Assembly (NCBI RefSeq): GCF_021800405.1
Contig: NZ_CP084550.1
Location: 1,612,001 to 1,676,000 of the forward strand
DNA: 64,000 nucleotides
Source: Arthrobacter sp. FW306-07-I
GTDB taxonomy: Bacteria > Actinomycetota > Actinomycetes > Actinomycetales > Micrococcaceae
Direction of reading: 5' to 3'
The notes below the pieces were generated by a model. The model searched no databases. It was not told the origin of the DNA and worked only from the letters and a program-made list of their open reading frames with translations. Of the stretch, positions 1-8,331 are shown one piece after another (position 1 is the stretch's first letter; every line of letters begins with the position of its first letter). Both the position numbers and the translations under genes were made by a program.

Positions 1-642
1 TGGAGGCAGGACAGCGAGGGTGTCGATGTCACCGTCTTTCAGGTTGACCTTGAGGACAGCGTTCATCCCGGCATCGGCGACATACGCGGTGTCGTCCTTC
101 ACTGCCAGGGCATACGGATGCGAGTCCACCAGGCCTTTGTACTTTGCAGGCGCGAAGGCCGGCCACCCTGCAAGGCACGCTGCGCTCACGTCATTGCCGA
201 ATCCGTAGCGCTGGTCGCCGTCCGGGTTGTGGCGCCGCTCGTAATCGGCAAAGTTTGCGATGGTGTCCACGCCGCCCTTGGCGTCGATCGACTTCAGGAA
301 TCCGTGCAGTCCGGCCGGGTCACCCTGACCGGCGCCGACGCTTTCCAGGTAGTACGTTGTGCTGCCGCGGGTATCGGAACCGGCTACTTCCCAGCCCTCC
401 GGCGTGCCGGTCGCCAGGTCCCCGGTTGATCCGTCCCGGTTGATGCGCGTTAGTTTCCCGGCAAAATCCTGGGACACCAGGACCGCCTTGCCGTTTCCTG
501 CAGCGACGTGCAGCGGCGAGACCAGGCCGCCTGCAAGTACCTGGTAATCCGGCGCTTTGGTGGAAGCTGCGGCCGGGCCTCCGGACGCTATGGCAGCGGC
601 CGAGGCGGTGATACAGGCTAAGACTGCGAGTCTTCTCTTCAT
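1..642 (-). CDS. ScyD/ScyE-like secreted protein, C-terminus cut by window edge
   Basis: The frame is open from an ATG at 642-640 down to base 1 (214 codons, no stop), so the C-terminal part lies outside the window. The first 27 or so residues are a typical Sec signal peptide (MKRRLAVLACITASAAAIAS, then GGPAAAS). The mature part has beta-propeller-like repeats: LAGGLVSPLHVAAGNGKAVL, later SHPYALAVKDDTAYVADAG and AVLKVNLKDGDI. This is the pattern of the ScyD/ScyE family, secreted NHL-like proteins named after scytonemin genes but widespread in actinobacteria with unknown role. A GGAG lies before the ATG. It is divergent from the deaminase gene at 819. Confidence 0.75.
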   Translation of the reverse strand, partial: MKRRLAVLACITASAAAIASGGPAAASTKAPDYQVLAGGLVSPLHVAAGNGKAVLVSQDFAGKLTRINRDGSTGDLATGTPEGWEVAGSDTRGSTTYYLESVGAGQGDPAGLHGFLKSIDAKGGVDTIANFADYERRHNPDGDQRYGFGNDVSAACLAGWPAFAPAKYKGLVDSHPYALAVKDDTAYVADAGMNAVLKVNLKDGDIDTLAVLPP

Positions 643-806
643 TGGGTACTCCGGGGTGCGGGGCCCTTGCGGGCCGGATATGGAAGCCTCGGCAGAGGCA
701 AAATATGTATCCCCCGGCGCAAGAGTAGGCCCGTACCGGCGGGTAGTGTTTGCGGGCGTCCCCCCTTCCTGGCCCCCTTTCCATCCCCCAACGGGTCACC
801 GGTGGC

Positions 807-819
807 TAGGATCGTGCTA
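807..819 (+). promoter_or_regulatory. Leaderless promoter of the deaminase gene
   Basis: The -10 box TAGGAT (807-812) is followed by 6 bases and then the ATG at 819. Transcription would start on or next to the start codon. No Shine-Dalgarno sequence is present. Confidence 0.55.
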
Positions 820-1358
820 TGACCGCCGCAGACCACGGAAACAGCTCCCCGGAACACGTCGAACGGGCCCAGCGCCTCGACCGGACCCGACACGTCGAAG
901 GGGCCCCATACCTCGAACAGGCAGTGGATCTCGCCACGGCGAACGTGGGCCAGGGCGGCGGACCGTTCGGGGCCGTGGTGGTGACGCCCGACGGACGGGT
1001 CCACTCCGGCGTCAACAGGGTGACCCGGGACAACGACCCCACCGCCCATGCCGAGGTGGTTGCCATCCGGGCGGCAGCGGCAGCAACAGCGGACTTCGAC
1101 CTCACGGGATCGGTCCTCTACGCCAGCTGCGAGCCCTGCCCCATGTGCCTGGCGTCAGCTTTGTGGGCTCGAATCGGGCACGTCTATTTCGCCGCGGACC
1201 GCCATGGCGCCGCAGCCGCGGGCTTCGACGACGCCCTCTTCTACGACTATTTCAGCGGCGCCGCACCGGAACTGATGCCGGTCACCCGGGGTGACATCCC
1301 GACGTCGGACGCCCCCTTCCAGGCCTGGCGCGCCTTTGACAGCAGGAAGGAATACTGA
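819..1358 (+). CDS. Guanine deaminase-like nucleoside deaminase
   Basis: 179 aa member of the zinc-dependent cytidine/deoxycytidylate deaminase superfamily. Zinc ligands are H77 in TAHAE, with E79 as proton shuttle, and C107 and C110 in EPCPMC. The C-terminal stretch (GFDDALFYDYF, then PFQAWRAFDSRKEY) closely matches bacterial guanine deaminase of the Bacillus GuaD type, where this tail is domain-swapped and closes the active site. That favours guanine to xanthine conversion over tRNA adenosine deamination (TadA). The first 28 residues are an extra N-terminal tail. It is followed after 2 bases by a thioredoxin gene. Confidence 0.8.
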   Translation: MTAADHGNSSPEHVERAQRLDRTRHVEGAPYLEQAVDLATANVGQGGGPFGAVVVTPDGRVHSGVNRVTRDNDPTAHAEVVAIRAAAAATADFDLTGSVLYASCEPCPMCLASALWARIGHVYFAADRHGAAAAGFDDALFYDYFSGAAPELMPVTRGDIPTSDAPFQAWRAFDSRKEY

Positions 1359-1360
1359 CC

Positions 1361-1798
1361 ATGGAACCCACGCTGCTTGCCTGCCCCTCCTGCGGAAAGA
1401 CCAACCGCGTGCCCGCCCAGGCGTCAGGCCACCCCCGTTGCGGCAACTGCAAGGCGGACCTGCCCTGGATCGTGGCGGCGGGTGACGGCGACTTCGCTGC
1501 CGTGGCGGAGCAATCCCCAGTACCGGTGCTGGTCGATTTTTGGGCGGCCTGGTGCGGACCCTGCCGGATGGTCAGCCCGGTCCTGGACAAGCTGGCGCGG
1601 GAACGGCCCGGCAAGATCAAGCTGGTGAAGGTGGATGTGGACAAATCGCCCGGGTTGTCGCGGCGGTTCGACGTCCAGGCCATTCCCACGCTGATGGTGC
1701 TCGTTGACGGGAAGGTCGCCGCCCGCCAGGCAGGCGCCGCACCCGCAGAAGTCCTTCGGTCTTGGCTGGACAGGGCCCTCGCCGGCGCCCGCAGCTGA
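1361..1798 (+). CDS. trxC: Thioredoxin with N-terminal zinc ribbon (thioredoxin-2 type)
   Basis: 145 aa. Residues 8-30 hold two CxxC pairs (CPSC and CGNC), the zinc-ribbon head typical of thioredoxin 2. The thioredoxin fold follows, with active site WCGPC at 64-68 and the cis-proline loop in QAIPTLMVL. It is a cytosolic protein disulfide reductase, and the zinc centre is expected to tune its redox response. It starts 2 bases after the deaminase stop, so the two are probably co-transcribed. Confidence 0.88.
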   Translation: MEPTLLACPSCGKTNRVPAQASGHPRCGNCKADLPWIVAAGDGDFAAVAEQSPVPVLVDFWAAWCGPCRMVSPVLDKLARERPGKIKLVKVDVDKSPGLSRRFDVQAIPTLMVLVDGKVAARQAGAAPAEVLRSWLDRALAGARS

Positions 1799-1844
1799 CG
1801 CGCCTGCCCGCGCCCGCCCGCGCCGGAGGTGAGGCCTGCCGGAC

Positions 1845-3002
1845 CTAGGACCGGGCGTCCGGCAGCCGGGAAAGTCCCGCCAGCAGGTCCTCTTTCCGCC
1901 CGCACAGCGCGATCCGCACCCAGCCCTCGCCGATGGAGCCGAACGCCGTCCCCGGAGCCAACGCCACGCCGGAGTCAGCAAGGAAGCGCCGGACCCATCC
2001 CCGCACGTCGCCGCCGGATACGTGGGACATATCGGCCCACAGGTAAAACGCGCCCTGTGCCGGCAGGTAGCGGATGCCCTTTGCGGCAAGGACTGCCGAA
2101 GCAGCGTCCCGGTTCCCGCGGTAGTGCTGATGCGCGTGCCGGACGTAGTCCTGGGGGCCGGTCAGCGCCGCCAGCGCCGCGTACTGCGGGGCGGAGGCCA
2201 CGCAGGAGACGATCGATTCCATGACGTTGTCCATCTTCTGTTCCAGCCCCGGCGGGCAGACCAGTGCGCCGATCCGCAGCCCGGTCAGTCCGTAGGTCTT
2301 GGACAGTGTCAGCGAAGTGAACACGCGCGCATCCGCCTCCGTGCCGCCGTCGAACCTGGCCGGGCTGACATGCGGGACGTCGTAGGTGAACGCCTCGTAG
2401 CATTCGTCGGAGATGACCCAGATGTCGTGCCGTCGGGCCAGCTCCACCAGTTCCCGCACCAGTTCCCCGTTGAGCACGGCACCGAGCGGGTTGGAGGGTG
2501 AGTTGAGCACCAGCACCCGGGTGCGGCTGGTGATGAGTGCTTCCACGTCGGCAACACGTGGCTGGAAGCCGTGTTCCGGATGCAGCGGATACCCCACGGG
2601 AACGGCGTTCAGCAGCCGGCTGGTCATGGCGAAGGTGGGGTAGCCGGGATTGGGGATGAGGATCTCGTCGCCGGGGGAGAGCAGCAGGCTCATGGCGAAG
2701 TGCAGGCCCTGCTGCGCACCGGAGACCACGTACACCCGGTCGGCGCCGACGTCCACGCCCTGTTCCTCCCGGAACCTGGCGGCGAACGCCTCGCGGAGGG
2801 CCGGGATTCCGGCGTTGGGGGTGTAGTTGGTTTCGTCGCGGTCCAGGCAGGCGATACCTGCGTCCAGGACGTGCCGGGGGAGCGGGAAGCCGGGCTCGCC
2901 GATGCTCAACACGATGGCGCCCGGGGTCCGCCAGGCGGCCTCGGTGATCTCCCGGATCTGGTTCACGGGCACGTCGCGGACATGGGCGGCAAGCTCAGGC
3001 AT
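1845..3002 (-). CDS. PLP-dependent class I/II aminotransferase
   Basis: 385 aa fold-type I aminotransferase. Visible motifs are the N-terminal SIGEPGFPLP, the substrate loop NYTPNAGIPALREA, the central NSPSNPLGAVL and YEAF segments, the PLP lysine in LTLSKTYGLTGLRIG, and a C-terminal WVRIALCG with the carboxylate-binding arginine. The exact amino donor cannot be told from sequence; aspartate/alanine-type enzymes look like this. The start at 3002 is preferred over ATG 3011 because a TAGGAT -10 box lies exactly 7 bases upstream of 3002. It is divergent from truB. Confidence 0.85.
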   Translation of the reverse strand: MPELAAHVRDVPVNQIREITEAAWRTPGAIVLSIGEPGFPLPRHVLDAGIACLDRDETNYTPNAGIPALREAFAARFREEQGVDVGADRVYVVSGAQQGLHFAMSLLLSPGDEILIPNPGYPTFAMTSRLLNAVPVGYPLHPEHGFQPRVADVEALITSRTRVLVLNSPSNPLGAVLNGELVRELVELARRHDIWVISDECYEAFTYDVPHVSPARFDGGTEADARVFTSLTLSKTYGLTGLRIGALVCPPGLEQKMDNVMESIVSCVASAPQYAALAALTGPQDYVRHAHQHYRGNRDAASAVLAAKGIRYLPAQGAFYLWADMSHVSGGDVRGWVRRFLADSGVALAPGTAFGSIGEGWVRIALCGRKEDLLAGLSRLPDARS

Positions 3003-3015
3003 GCCAGCCATCCTA
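3000..3015 (-). promoter_or_regulatory. Leaderless promoter of the aminotransferase gene
   Basis: Read on the minus strand, TAGGAT (3015-3010) is followed by 7 bases and ATG (3002-3000). This decides the start in favour of 3002. Confidence 0.55.
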
Positions 3016-3056
3016 GCCGTCGCGGTGGTCCGTACGGCGGCTCCAACCTGCGCCGA

Positions 3057-3072
3057 TATACTGGGAGGCGTG
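3057..3072 (+). promoter_or_regulatory. Leaderless promoter of truB
   Basis: The -10 box TATACT (3057-3062) is followed by 7 bases and then GTG at 3070. A GGGAGG lies in the spacer but only one base from the GTG, too close to act as a normal ribosome binding site. Confidence 0.6.
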
Positions 3073-4023
3073 CTTTCTGGACTGGTGATAGTGGACAAGC
3101 CGCAGGGATGGACCAGCCATGATGTGGTTGGCCGGATGCGGCGCCTCGCAGGGACCCGGAAAGTAGGGCACGCTGGAACACTCGATCCCATGGCCACCGG
3201 CGTGCTGGTGCTCGGCATCAACAAAGCAACCCGCCTGCTGACCTACATCGTAGGCACTTCCAAGACCTACACCGCCACCATCCGGCTGGGTCAGTCCACG
3301 GTGACGGATGACGCGGAGGGCGAGGTCACGACCACCACCAGTGCCGCAGACGTCACTGACGAGGAGATATACGACGGCGTCGCGGCACTCACGGGGGAGC
3401 TCCAGCAGGTGCCCAGCAGCGTCAGCGCCATCAAGGTAAACGGCGAACGCGCCTACGCACGGGTGCGGTCCGGCGAGGACGTCAAGCTCGCCGCGCGCCC
3501 CGTCACCATCCACCGGTTCGACGTCCATGCCATCCGCAGGGACCCCACGGCCGGCGTCGTGGACCTGGATGTCACCGTCGAATGCTCTTCCGGCACGTAT
3601 ATCCGCGCCCTGGCCCGGGACCTCGGCAACGCCCTTGGCGTCGGCGGACACCTCACCGCCCTCCGACGGACCCAGGTGGGTCCGTACACCCTTGACCAGG
3701 CGCGTACCCTGGAACAGCTCGCGGAAGACCTCAACGTCCTGGACATGTCCCTGGCCGCGCGTTCCCTGATGCCCAACCGTGAGCTCACGGCCCAGGAAAC
3801 CGCCGAAATCTCCTTCGGCCGCCGGATCGCTGCCGGCACGGCTGCCGGTACCCCGGGCGCCGCCACCGCTGAGCACCCTGCGGCGGGCTTCGCCCCCGAC
3901 GGCAGCCTGGTGGCGCTCCTCGCCGATGCGGGCAGCTACGCCAAACCGGTCCTTGTCTTCGCGCCCGGAACCGGGACCGGACATGGGAACGGGGCGGCCG
4001 CCACAGCAGCCGCGGAGGCGTAG
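3070..4023 (+). CDS. truB: tRNA pseudouridine(55) synthase TruB
   Basis: 317 aa. It isomerises U55 of tRNA to pseudouridine in the T-loop. The N-terminus LSGLVIVDKPQGWTSHDVV and the catalytic motif HAGTLDPMATGVL (nucleophile D39) are classical TruB, as are RLLTYIVGTSKTY and GTYIRALARDLG. The C-terminal region after residue 230 is longer and Ala/Gly-rich, as in other actinobacterial TruB proteins with an extra domain. GTG start. It heads the conserved truB-ribF-rpsO-pnp chromosomal block. Confidence 0.95.
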   Translation: MLSGLVIVDKPQGWTSHDVVGRMRRLAGTRKVGHAGTLDPMATGVLVLGINKATRLLTYIVGTSKTYTATIRLGQSTVTDDAEGEVTTTTSAADVTDEEIYDGVAALTGELQQVPSSVSAIKVNGERAYARVRSGEDVKLAARPVTIHRFDVHAIRRDPTAGVVDLDVTVECSSGTYIRALARDLGNALGVGGHLTALRRTQVGPYTLDQARTLEQLAEDLNVLDMSLAARSLMPNRELTAQETAEISFGRRIAAGTAAGTPGAATAEHPAAGFAPDGSLVALLADAGSYAKPVLVFAPGTGTGHGNGAAATAAAEA

Positions 4024-4025
4024 GC

Positions 4026-4379
4026 GTGGACGCATACTTTTGGATCATCCTCGTCGTCGGCCTGGTGTCCACGGTGCTCTGCCTGGGGGCGGGGATCCTG
4101 AAGAAGGCGCCCAACGACGTCACCCTCCTGTCCGTCGTGGCAGTGGAAGCAGCCCTGGTGGTCTACCTGGTGGGTTCGATCGTCCGCGTCATCGCCGGGG
4201 AACCCATCGCCGGCGAAGCGTGGGAGTTTTGGGGCTACATGGCCACCGCCATGCTCCTGCCGCCCGCGGCGATCTACTGGGCCATCCTGGAGCGGACGCG
4301 ATGGAGCAACTTTGTCCTGGCCGCGGTCGGTGTCACTGCGCTGGTGATGGCTGCCCGAATGAACCAGATCTGGTACTGA
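4026..4379 (+). CDS. Small integral membrane protein of unknown function
   Basis: 117 aa with a GTG start 2 bases after the truB stop. Hydropathy by eye gives four membrane segments: residues 4-24, 33-53, 69-90 and 95-112. It ends in MNQIWY. The next gene also encodes a four-helix membrane protein and begins one base after this stop, so the pair probably works together. I do not recognise a named family. Translation is likely coupled to truB. Confidence 0.7.
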   Translation: MDAYFWIILVVGLVSTVLCLGAGILKKAPNDVTLLSVVAVEAALVVYLVGSIVRVIAGEPIAGEAWEFWGYMATAMLLPPAAIYWAILERTRWSNFVLAAVGVTALVMAARMNQIWY

Positions 4380-4380
4380 A

Positions 4381-4866
4381 GTGGAAGAAGCAGCAGAAAT
4401 GAAAGAGCAGCAGGCCCGCGCGGCCGCCGGCGACGCACCCGTCCGCAATACCCGCAACACCGGTCCCGGCCGCCTTTTGATCGCGGTATACGGGGTGTTC
4501 GCCATCTCGGCCACCGCCCGTGCCGGATACCAGATCCTTACCAAATTCTCCGAGGCTCCGCTGGCCTACCTGCTCTCCGCGTTCGCCGCCGTGGTGTATA
4601 TCCTGGCGACGGTATCGCTGGCCAAGGCAGGAACCACCTGGTTCAAGGTCTCCGTTGCGGCCGTTCTGGTTGAGCTCGCCGGGGTCCTGGTGGTGGGGAC
4701 GCTGAGCATCCTGGACTCCGTGCAGTTCCCGCATGAAACCGTCTGGTCCCTGTTCGGCCGCGGCTATGGCTTCATCCCCCTGCTGCTGCCCATCCTGGGC
4801 CTGGTATGGCTGTACCGCCGCCGCCCCTCGAAGGTCGCGGCGGGTTCCGCCAAGGCTGCGGAGTGA
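4381..4866 (+). CDS. Integral membrane protein of unknown function
   Basis: 161 aa from a GTG one base after the previous stop; an ATG at 4399 (MKEQQARAA) is an alternative start. A polar N-terminal tail of about 30 residues is followed by hydrophobic segments near 33-50, 62-80, 89-110 and 125-145, then a basic C-terminus (YRRRPSKVAAGSAKAAE). No catalytic motif is visible. It resembles small four-helix proteins that actinobacteria keep between truB and ribF. Confidence 0.68.
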   Translation: MEEAAEMKEQQARAAAGDAPVRNTRNTGPGRLLIAVYGVFAISATARAGYQILTKFSEAPLAYLLSAFAAVVYILATVSLAKAGTTWFKVSVAAVLVELAGVLVVGTLSILDSVQFPHETVWSLFGRGYGFIPLLLPILGLVWLYRRRPSKVAAGSAKAAE

Positions 4867-4965
4867 CGGCAAAAGCCGCGCAGAGAATCCGGGTAACCTT
4901 GAAGAGTTCACCGGCCGCACGGCCGGTGGAACGTTGATGCTTGCACGCAGCTTAAGGCGAGGGTG

Positions 4966-5949
4966 ATGGTCTACATCTGGAACGATCCGTCCGATGTCCC
5001 GGCGGACTTCGGCCCATCTGTTGTCACTTTCGGCAACTTCGACGGCGTTCACCGCGGCCACCAGCAGGTGCTGTCCCAGCTGATCCGTTCTGCCCGGCTC
5101 TCCCAGGCCAAGGCCGTGGCCATCACCTTCGACCCCCACCCGGCGGTCATCCACCGGCCCGAGGCGGCGCCGGAGCTCATCATGGGCCTGGATGACAAGC
5201 TGGAGGCGCTCGGCGAGTTGGGCCTGGACGCCATCCTGGTGGTCAAGTACTCACTGGACCTTGCCAGCCTCACGGCCGAAGAGTTCGTGGAGCAGTACTT
5301 GGTTGATTGCCTGCACGCCAGCCAGGTGGTCATCGGCCATGATGCACGCTTCGGACGCGGCAACTCCGGCGACCTTGAGACCATGAAGGCCCTGGGCGAC
5401 AAATTCGGTTTCGACGTCCAGGTCATCAGCGAGTTCGGCTCCGAGGGCTACCCCCTGCATGACGACGACGGCACGGACCGCCGCTGTTCCTCCACCTGGG
5501 TGCGGGAGGCGCTGCAGGAGGGTGACGTCGCCACCGCCGCGTCCGTCCTGGGCCGCCCGCACCGGATGCGCGGCGAAGTGGTCCACGGCGCCGCCAGGGG
5601 CAGGGCGCTTGGCTTCCCCACGGCAAACCTTTCCTCAAATGCCACCGGCCTGATCCCCGCGGACGGCATATACGCGGGCTGGCTGGTGGACCAGGCCGGC
5701 AAGCGCTGGCCGGCAGCGATCTCGGTAGGCTCCAACCCCACATTCGACGGCGTCAGCCGGCAGGTGGAGGCGCATGTGATCGACAGGCCGGAGGAAGCCG
5801 TGGAGGACTTCGATCTGTATGACCAGACAGTCATCGTCGAATTCGTGCAGCGGCTCCGCGGCATGGTGGCCTATCGTGGCCCTGAGGCCCTGGTGGAGCA
5901 AATGCGTCTGGACGTCGCCCAGGCCCACCAGATCCTGGCCGGCCGCTGA
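4966..5949 (+). CDS. ribF: Bifunctional riboflavin kinase/FAD synthetase
   Basis: 327 aa. The N-terminal FMN adenylyltransferase half has the nucleotidyltransferase signature TFGNFDGVHRGHQQVL and FDPHPAVIH. The C-terminal riboflavin kinase half has GRALGFPTANL, a PADGIYAGW-like segment and SVGSNPTFDG. It makes FMN and FAD from riboflavin in the cytosol. The ATG at 4966 is preferred to the GTG three bases earlier because an AAGG lies 8 bases upstream of it. It is a conserved neighbour of truB and rpsO, although here kynA-kynU separates it from rpsO. Confidence 0.95.
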   Translation: MVYIWNDPSDVPADFGPSVVTFGNFDGVHRGHQQVLSQLIRSARLSQAKAVAITFDPHPAVIHRPEAAPELIMGLDDKLEALGELGLDAILVVKYSLDLASLTAEEFVEQYLVDCLHASQVVIGHDARFGRGNSGDLETMKALGDKFGFDVQVISEFGSEGYPLHDDDGTDRRCSSTWVREALQEGDVATAASVLGRPHRMRGEVVHGAARGRALGFPTANLSSNATGLIPADGIYAGWLVDQAGKRWPAAISVGSNPTFDGVSRQVEAHVIDRPEEAVEDFDLYDQTVIVEFVQRLRGMVAYRGPEALVEQMRLDVAQAHQILAGR

Positions 5950-5993
5950 CCCCAGCCTCATCCGCCAGGGATGAGAACAACGAAAGGCAGTGC

Positions 5994-6848
5994 GTGTCCG
6001 TCGAGAAGAACACCCGCAACCTGGACCAGGGGATTGTCCGCGACTTCAGCTCGCGGATGAGCTACGCCTCCTACCTGCAGCTTCCCACCCTGCTCAGTGC
6101 CCAGCAGCCGGTCAGCCAGCCTGAACACCACGACGAGCTGCTGTTCATCATCCAGCACCAGACCACGGAGCTGTGGCTGAAACTGGTCCTGCACGAACTG
6201 CGCAGCGCGGCCGCCTGGCTCCGGGAGGACGACCTGGGCTCGGCCCTCAAGGGCATTGCCCGGGTCAAGCACATCCAGAAGACCCTCACCGAGCAGTGGT
6301 CCGTCCTGGCCACCCTTACGCCCACCGAGTACTCGCAGTTCCGCGGCTTCCTGGGCAACTCGTCCGGATTCCAGTCCGCCCAGTACCGCGCGGTGGAGTT
6401 TGTCCTTGGCAACAAGAACAGCAAGATGTTGCCCATCTTCGAATCCGACCCGGAGGCCCACGGGATGCTGGCGGAGCTGCTGGCCGCACCCAGCATCTAC
6501 GACGAGTTCCTGGCCTACCTGTCCCGGCAGGGGTTCGACGTGCCCCGTTCCGTCCTGGACCGGGACGTGACGCTGGCCCACGAGTTCGCCCCGGAACTGG
6601 TCCCGCTCTTCAAGCACATCTACGAAAACGCCGCGGACAACTGGGCCGCCTACGAAGCGTGCGAGGAACTGGTGGACCTGGAGGACAACTTCCAGCTCTG
6701 GCGGTTCCGGCACCTGCGCACCGTGCAGCGGACCATCGGCATGAAGACCGGCACGGGTGGATCCAGCGGTGTGACCTTCCTGCAGAAGGCCCTGGAACTG
6801 ACGTTCTTCCCGGAACTATTCGCTGTCAGGACGGAGATTGGACAATGA
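5994..6848 (+). CDS. kynA: Tryptophan 2,3-dioxygenase
   Basis: 284 aa. This haem enzyme opens the indole ring of L-tryptophan to give N-formylkynurenine. The family core is clear: SYASYLQLPTLLSAQQP, PEHHDELLFIIQHQTTELWL (substrate-side H55), SSGFQSAQYRAVEFVLGNK, and FRHLRTVQRTIGMKTGTGGS with the proximal haem histidine. Start GTG 5994 has an AAAGG 7 bases upstream. The stop overlaps the start of kynU as ATGA, so translation is coupled. No kynurenine formamidase gene is in the window. Confidence 0.94.
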   Translation: MSVEKNTRNLDQGIVRDFSSRMSYASYLQLPTLLSAQQPVSQPEHHDELLFIIQHQTTELWLKLVLHELRSAAAWLREDDLGSALKGIARVKHIQKTLTEQWSVLATLTPTEYSQFRGFLGNSSGFQSAQYRAVEFVLGNKNSKMLPIFESDPEAHGMLAELLAAPSIYDEFLAYLSRQGFDVPRSVLDRDVTLAHEFAPELVPLFKHIYENAADNWAAYEACEELVDLEDNFQLWRFRHLRTVQRTIGMKTGTGGSSGVTFLQKALELTFFPELFAVRTEIGQ

Positions 6849-8104
6849 GCATCCACCAGGAAAACAGCACCGACGTGGCCTTGGGCGAACTCCGGCAGCG
6901 GGCCGAAGAGCTGGACCGCCGTGATTCCCTGGCTCGCTTCCGGGACCTGTTCATCGGCACGGACACGCCGCTGTCCTACCTGGACGGCAACTCCCTGGGC
7001 CGGCCCCTGAAGCGCACTGCCGACGATGTTGCCGCGTTTATCCGGGATGAATGGGGAGGCCGGCTCATCAGGGGCTGGGACGAGAAGTGGCTTGCCCTGC
7101 CCCAGGCCATCGGCGACCAGCTGGGCCGCGCGGTCCTTGGCGCCGCTCCGGGGCAGACCATCATCGCCGACTCCACCACCGTGGTGCTGTACAAGCTGAT
7201 CCGGGCAGCCCTTGCCGCGGTGCAGGACCCGGACCGCAACGAGCTCGTGCTGGACACCGAAAACTTTCCCACCGACCGGTACCTGGTGGAGGGCATCGCC
7301 CTCGAGGAGGGCCTGACCCTCCGGTGGATCCAGCCGGACCCCGCCGCCGGGGTGACCCTTGAGCAGGTGCGCCAGGCCACCGGGCCACGCACCGCCGTCG
7401 TACTCCTCAGCCAGATCGCCTACCGCTCCGGCCACCTCGCCGACCTGCCGGGCATCACCGCGGCAGTGCACGACGCCGGCGCCGTGGTGGTGTGGGACCT
7501 TTGCCATTCCGCGGGGTCGGTGGAGATCGGCCTTGACGGCGCGGACGTGGATTTTGCCGCCGGGTGCACGTACAAGTACCTGAACGGAGGCCCGGGGTCG
7601 CCGGCCTTTGCCTACGTCAACGCCCGCCACCTGCCCGCACTGAACCAGCCCATCTGGGGCTGGATGGGGCGCAAGGACGCGTTCGAAATGGGGGCCGGCT
7701 ATGAACCAGCCCAGGGCATCCGGGGTTTCCTCAGCGGCACTCCCGCCGTCTTCGGCATGATTGCCATGCAGGGCACCCTGGACCTCATCGAGGAAGCGTC
7801 CATGGCCGCCATCCGGGAAAAGTCCGTGGCACTGACCGATTTCGCCGTGGAAGTCTTCGACGCATGGCTGGCCCCGCTGGGGGCGCAGCTGGCATCGCCC
7901 CGGGAGCCGGGGGAGCGGGGCGGCCACATCACCGTGGACCACCCCGACTTCACCAAGGCCACCGTCGAAGCGCTCTGGGACGGAGACGTTATTCCGGATT
8001 TCCGCTCGCCGCACGGCATCCGGGTGGGGTTGTCCCCGATGAGCACCAGCTTCGCCGAAGTGCTGCAGGGCATGGCGGCCATCCGGGACCGGCTGCAGGG
8101 CTGA
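6845..8104 (+). CDS. kynU: Kynureninase
   Basis: 419 aa PLP enzyme that cleaves kynurenine to anthranilate and alanine. Motifs are SYLDGNSLGRPLKRT, VLDTENFPTDRYL, VVWDLCHSAGSVEI, the PLP-lysine segment CTYKYLNGGPGSPAF and WGWMGRKDAFEMG. It overlaps the kynA stop by 4 bases. Together the two genes degrade tryptophan towards anthranilate, but the intermediate formamidase step must be supplied from elsewhere. Confidence 0.94.
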   Translation: MSIHQENSTDVALGELRQRAEELDRRDSLARFRDLFIGTDTPLSYLDGNSLGRPLKRTADDVAAFIRDEWGGRLIRGWDEKWLALPQAIGDQLGRAVLGAAPGQTIIADSTTVVLYKLIRAALAAVQDPDRNELVLDTENFPTDRYLVEGIALEEGLTLRWIQPDPAAGVTLEQVRQATGPRTAVVLLSQIAYRSGHLADLPGITAAVHDAGAVVVWDLCHSAGSVEIGLDGADVDFAAGCTYKYLNGGPGSPAFAYVNARHLPALNQPIWGWMGRKDAFEMGAGYEPAQGIRGFLSGTPAVFGMIAMQGTLDLIEEASMAAIREKSVALTDFAVEVFDAWLAPLGAQLASPREPGERGGHITVDHPDFTKATVEALWDGDVIPDFRSPHGIRVGLSPMSTSFAEVLQGMAAIRDRLQG

Positions 8105-8183
8105 GTGCCCCGCTGTTCGGATTGGACTGTTCTGCCAACACTGCCGCGACCGCACTGTTTCGACAAGGTTAGGCCGGGGCCGG

Positions 8184-8189
8184 TAAACT
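8184..8189 (+). promoter_or_regulatory. Candidate rpsO promoter -10 box
   Basis: TAAACT at 8184-8189 is a good -10 match in the kynU-rpsO gap. The predicted transcript would start near 8195, leaving a leader of about 137 bases before rpsO that contains a small ORF starting at 8195. Confidence 0.45.
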
Positions 8190-8194
8190 GGACG

Positions 8195-8296
8195 ATGGAT
8201 CCGGCTGCAGTCCGTGGCGGCTGGCTCCTGTTGTTGGCGCCTCCTCCGGTTTTCCGGTTCAGGACGTTGGCGGCAGACCCGGCAGTGAGTTACTGA
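8195..8296 (+). CDS. Candidate leaderless leader ORF upstream of rpsO
   Basis: 33 codons starting 5 bases after the TAAACT -10 box and ending 35 bases before rpsO. The peptide contains [11 protein letters not shown], a leucine run followed by three prolines, which can slow ribosomes. No homologue is known to me. It could be a regulatory leader or a chance ORF; only its position relative to the -10 box supports it. Confidence 0.25.
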   Translation: MDPAAVRGGWLLLLAPPPVFRFRTLAADPAVSY

Positions 8297-8331
8297 CCTG
8301 GGCCCTCACGGCACATTCCCAAGGAGTAATT

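Noticed and set aside
6650..8155. 501-codon minus-strand frame opposite kynA/kynU
   Set aside because: Shadow frame; kynU motifs are on the plus strand.
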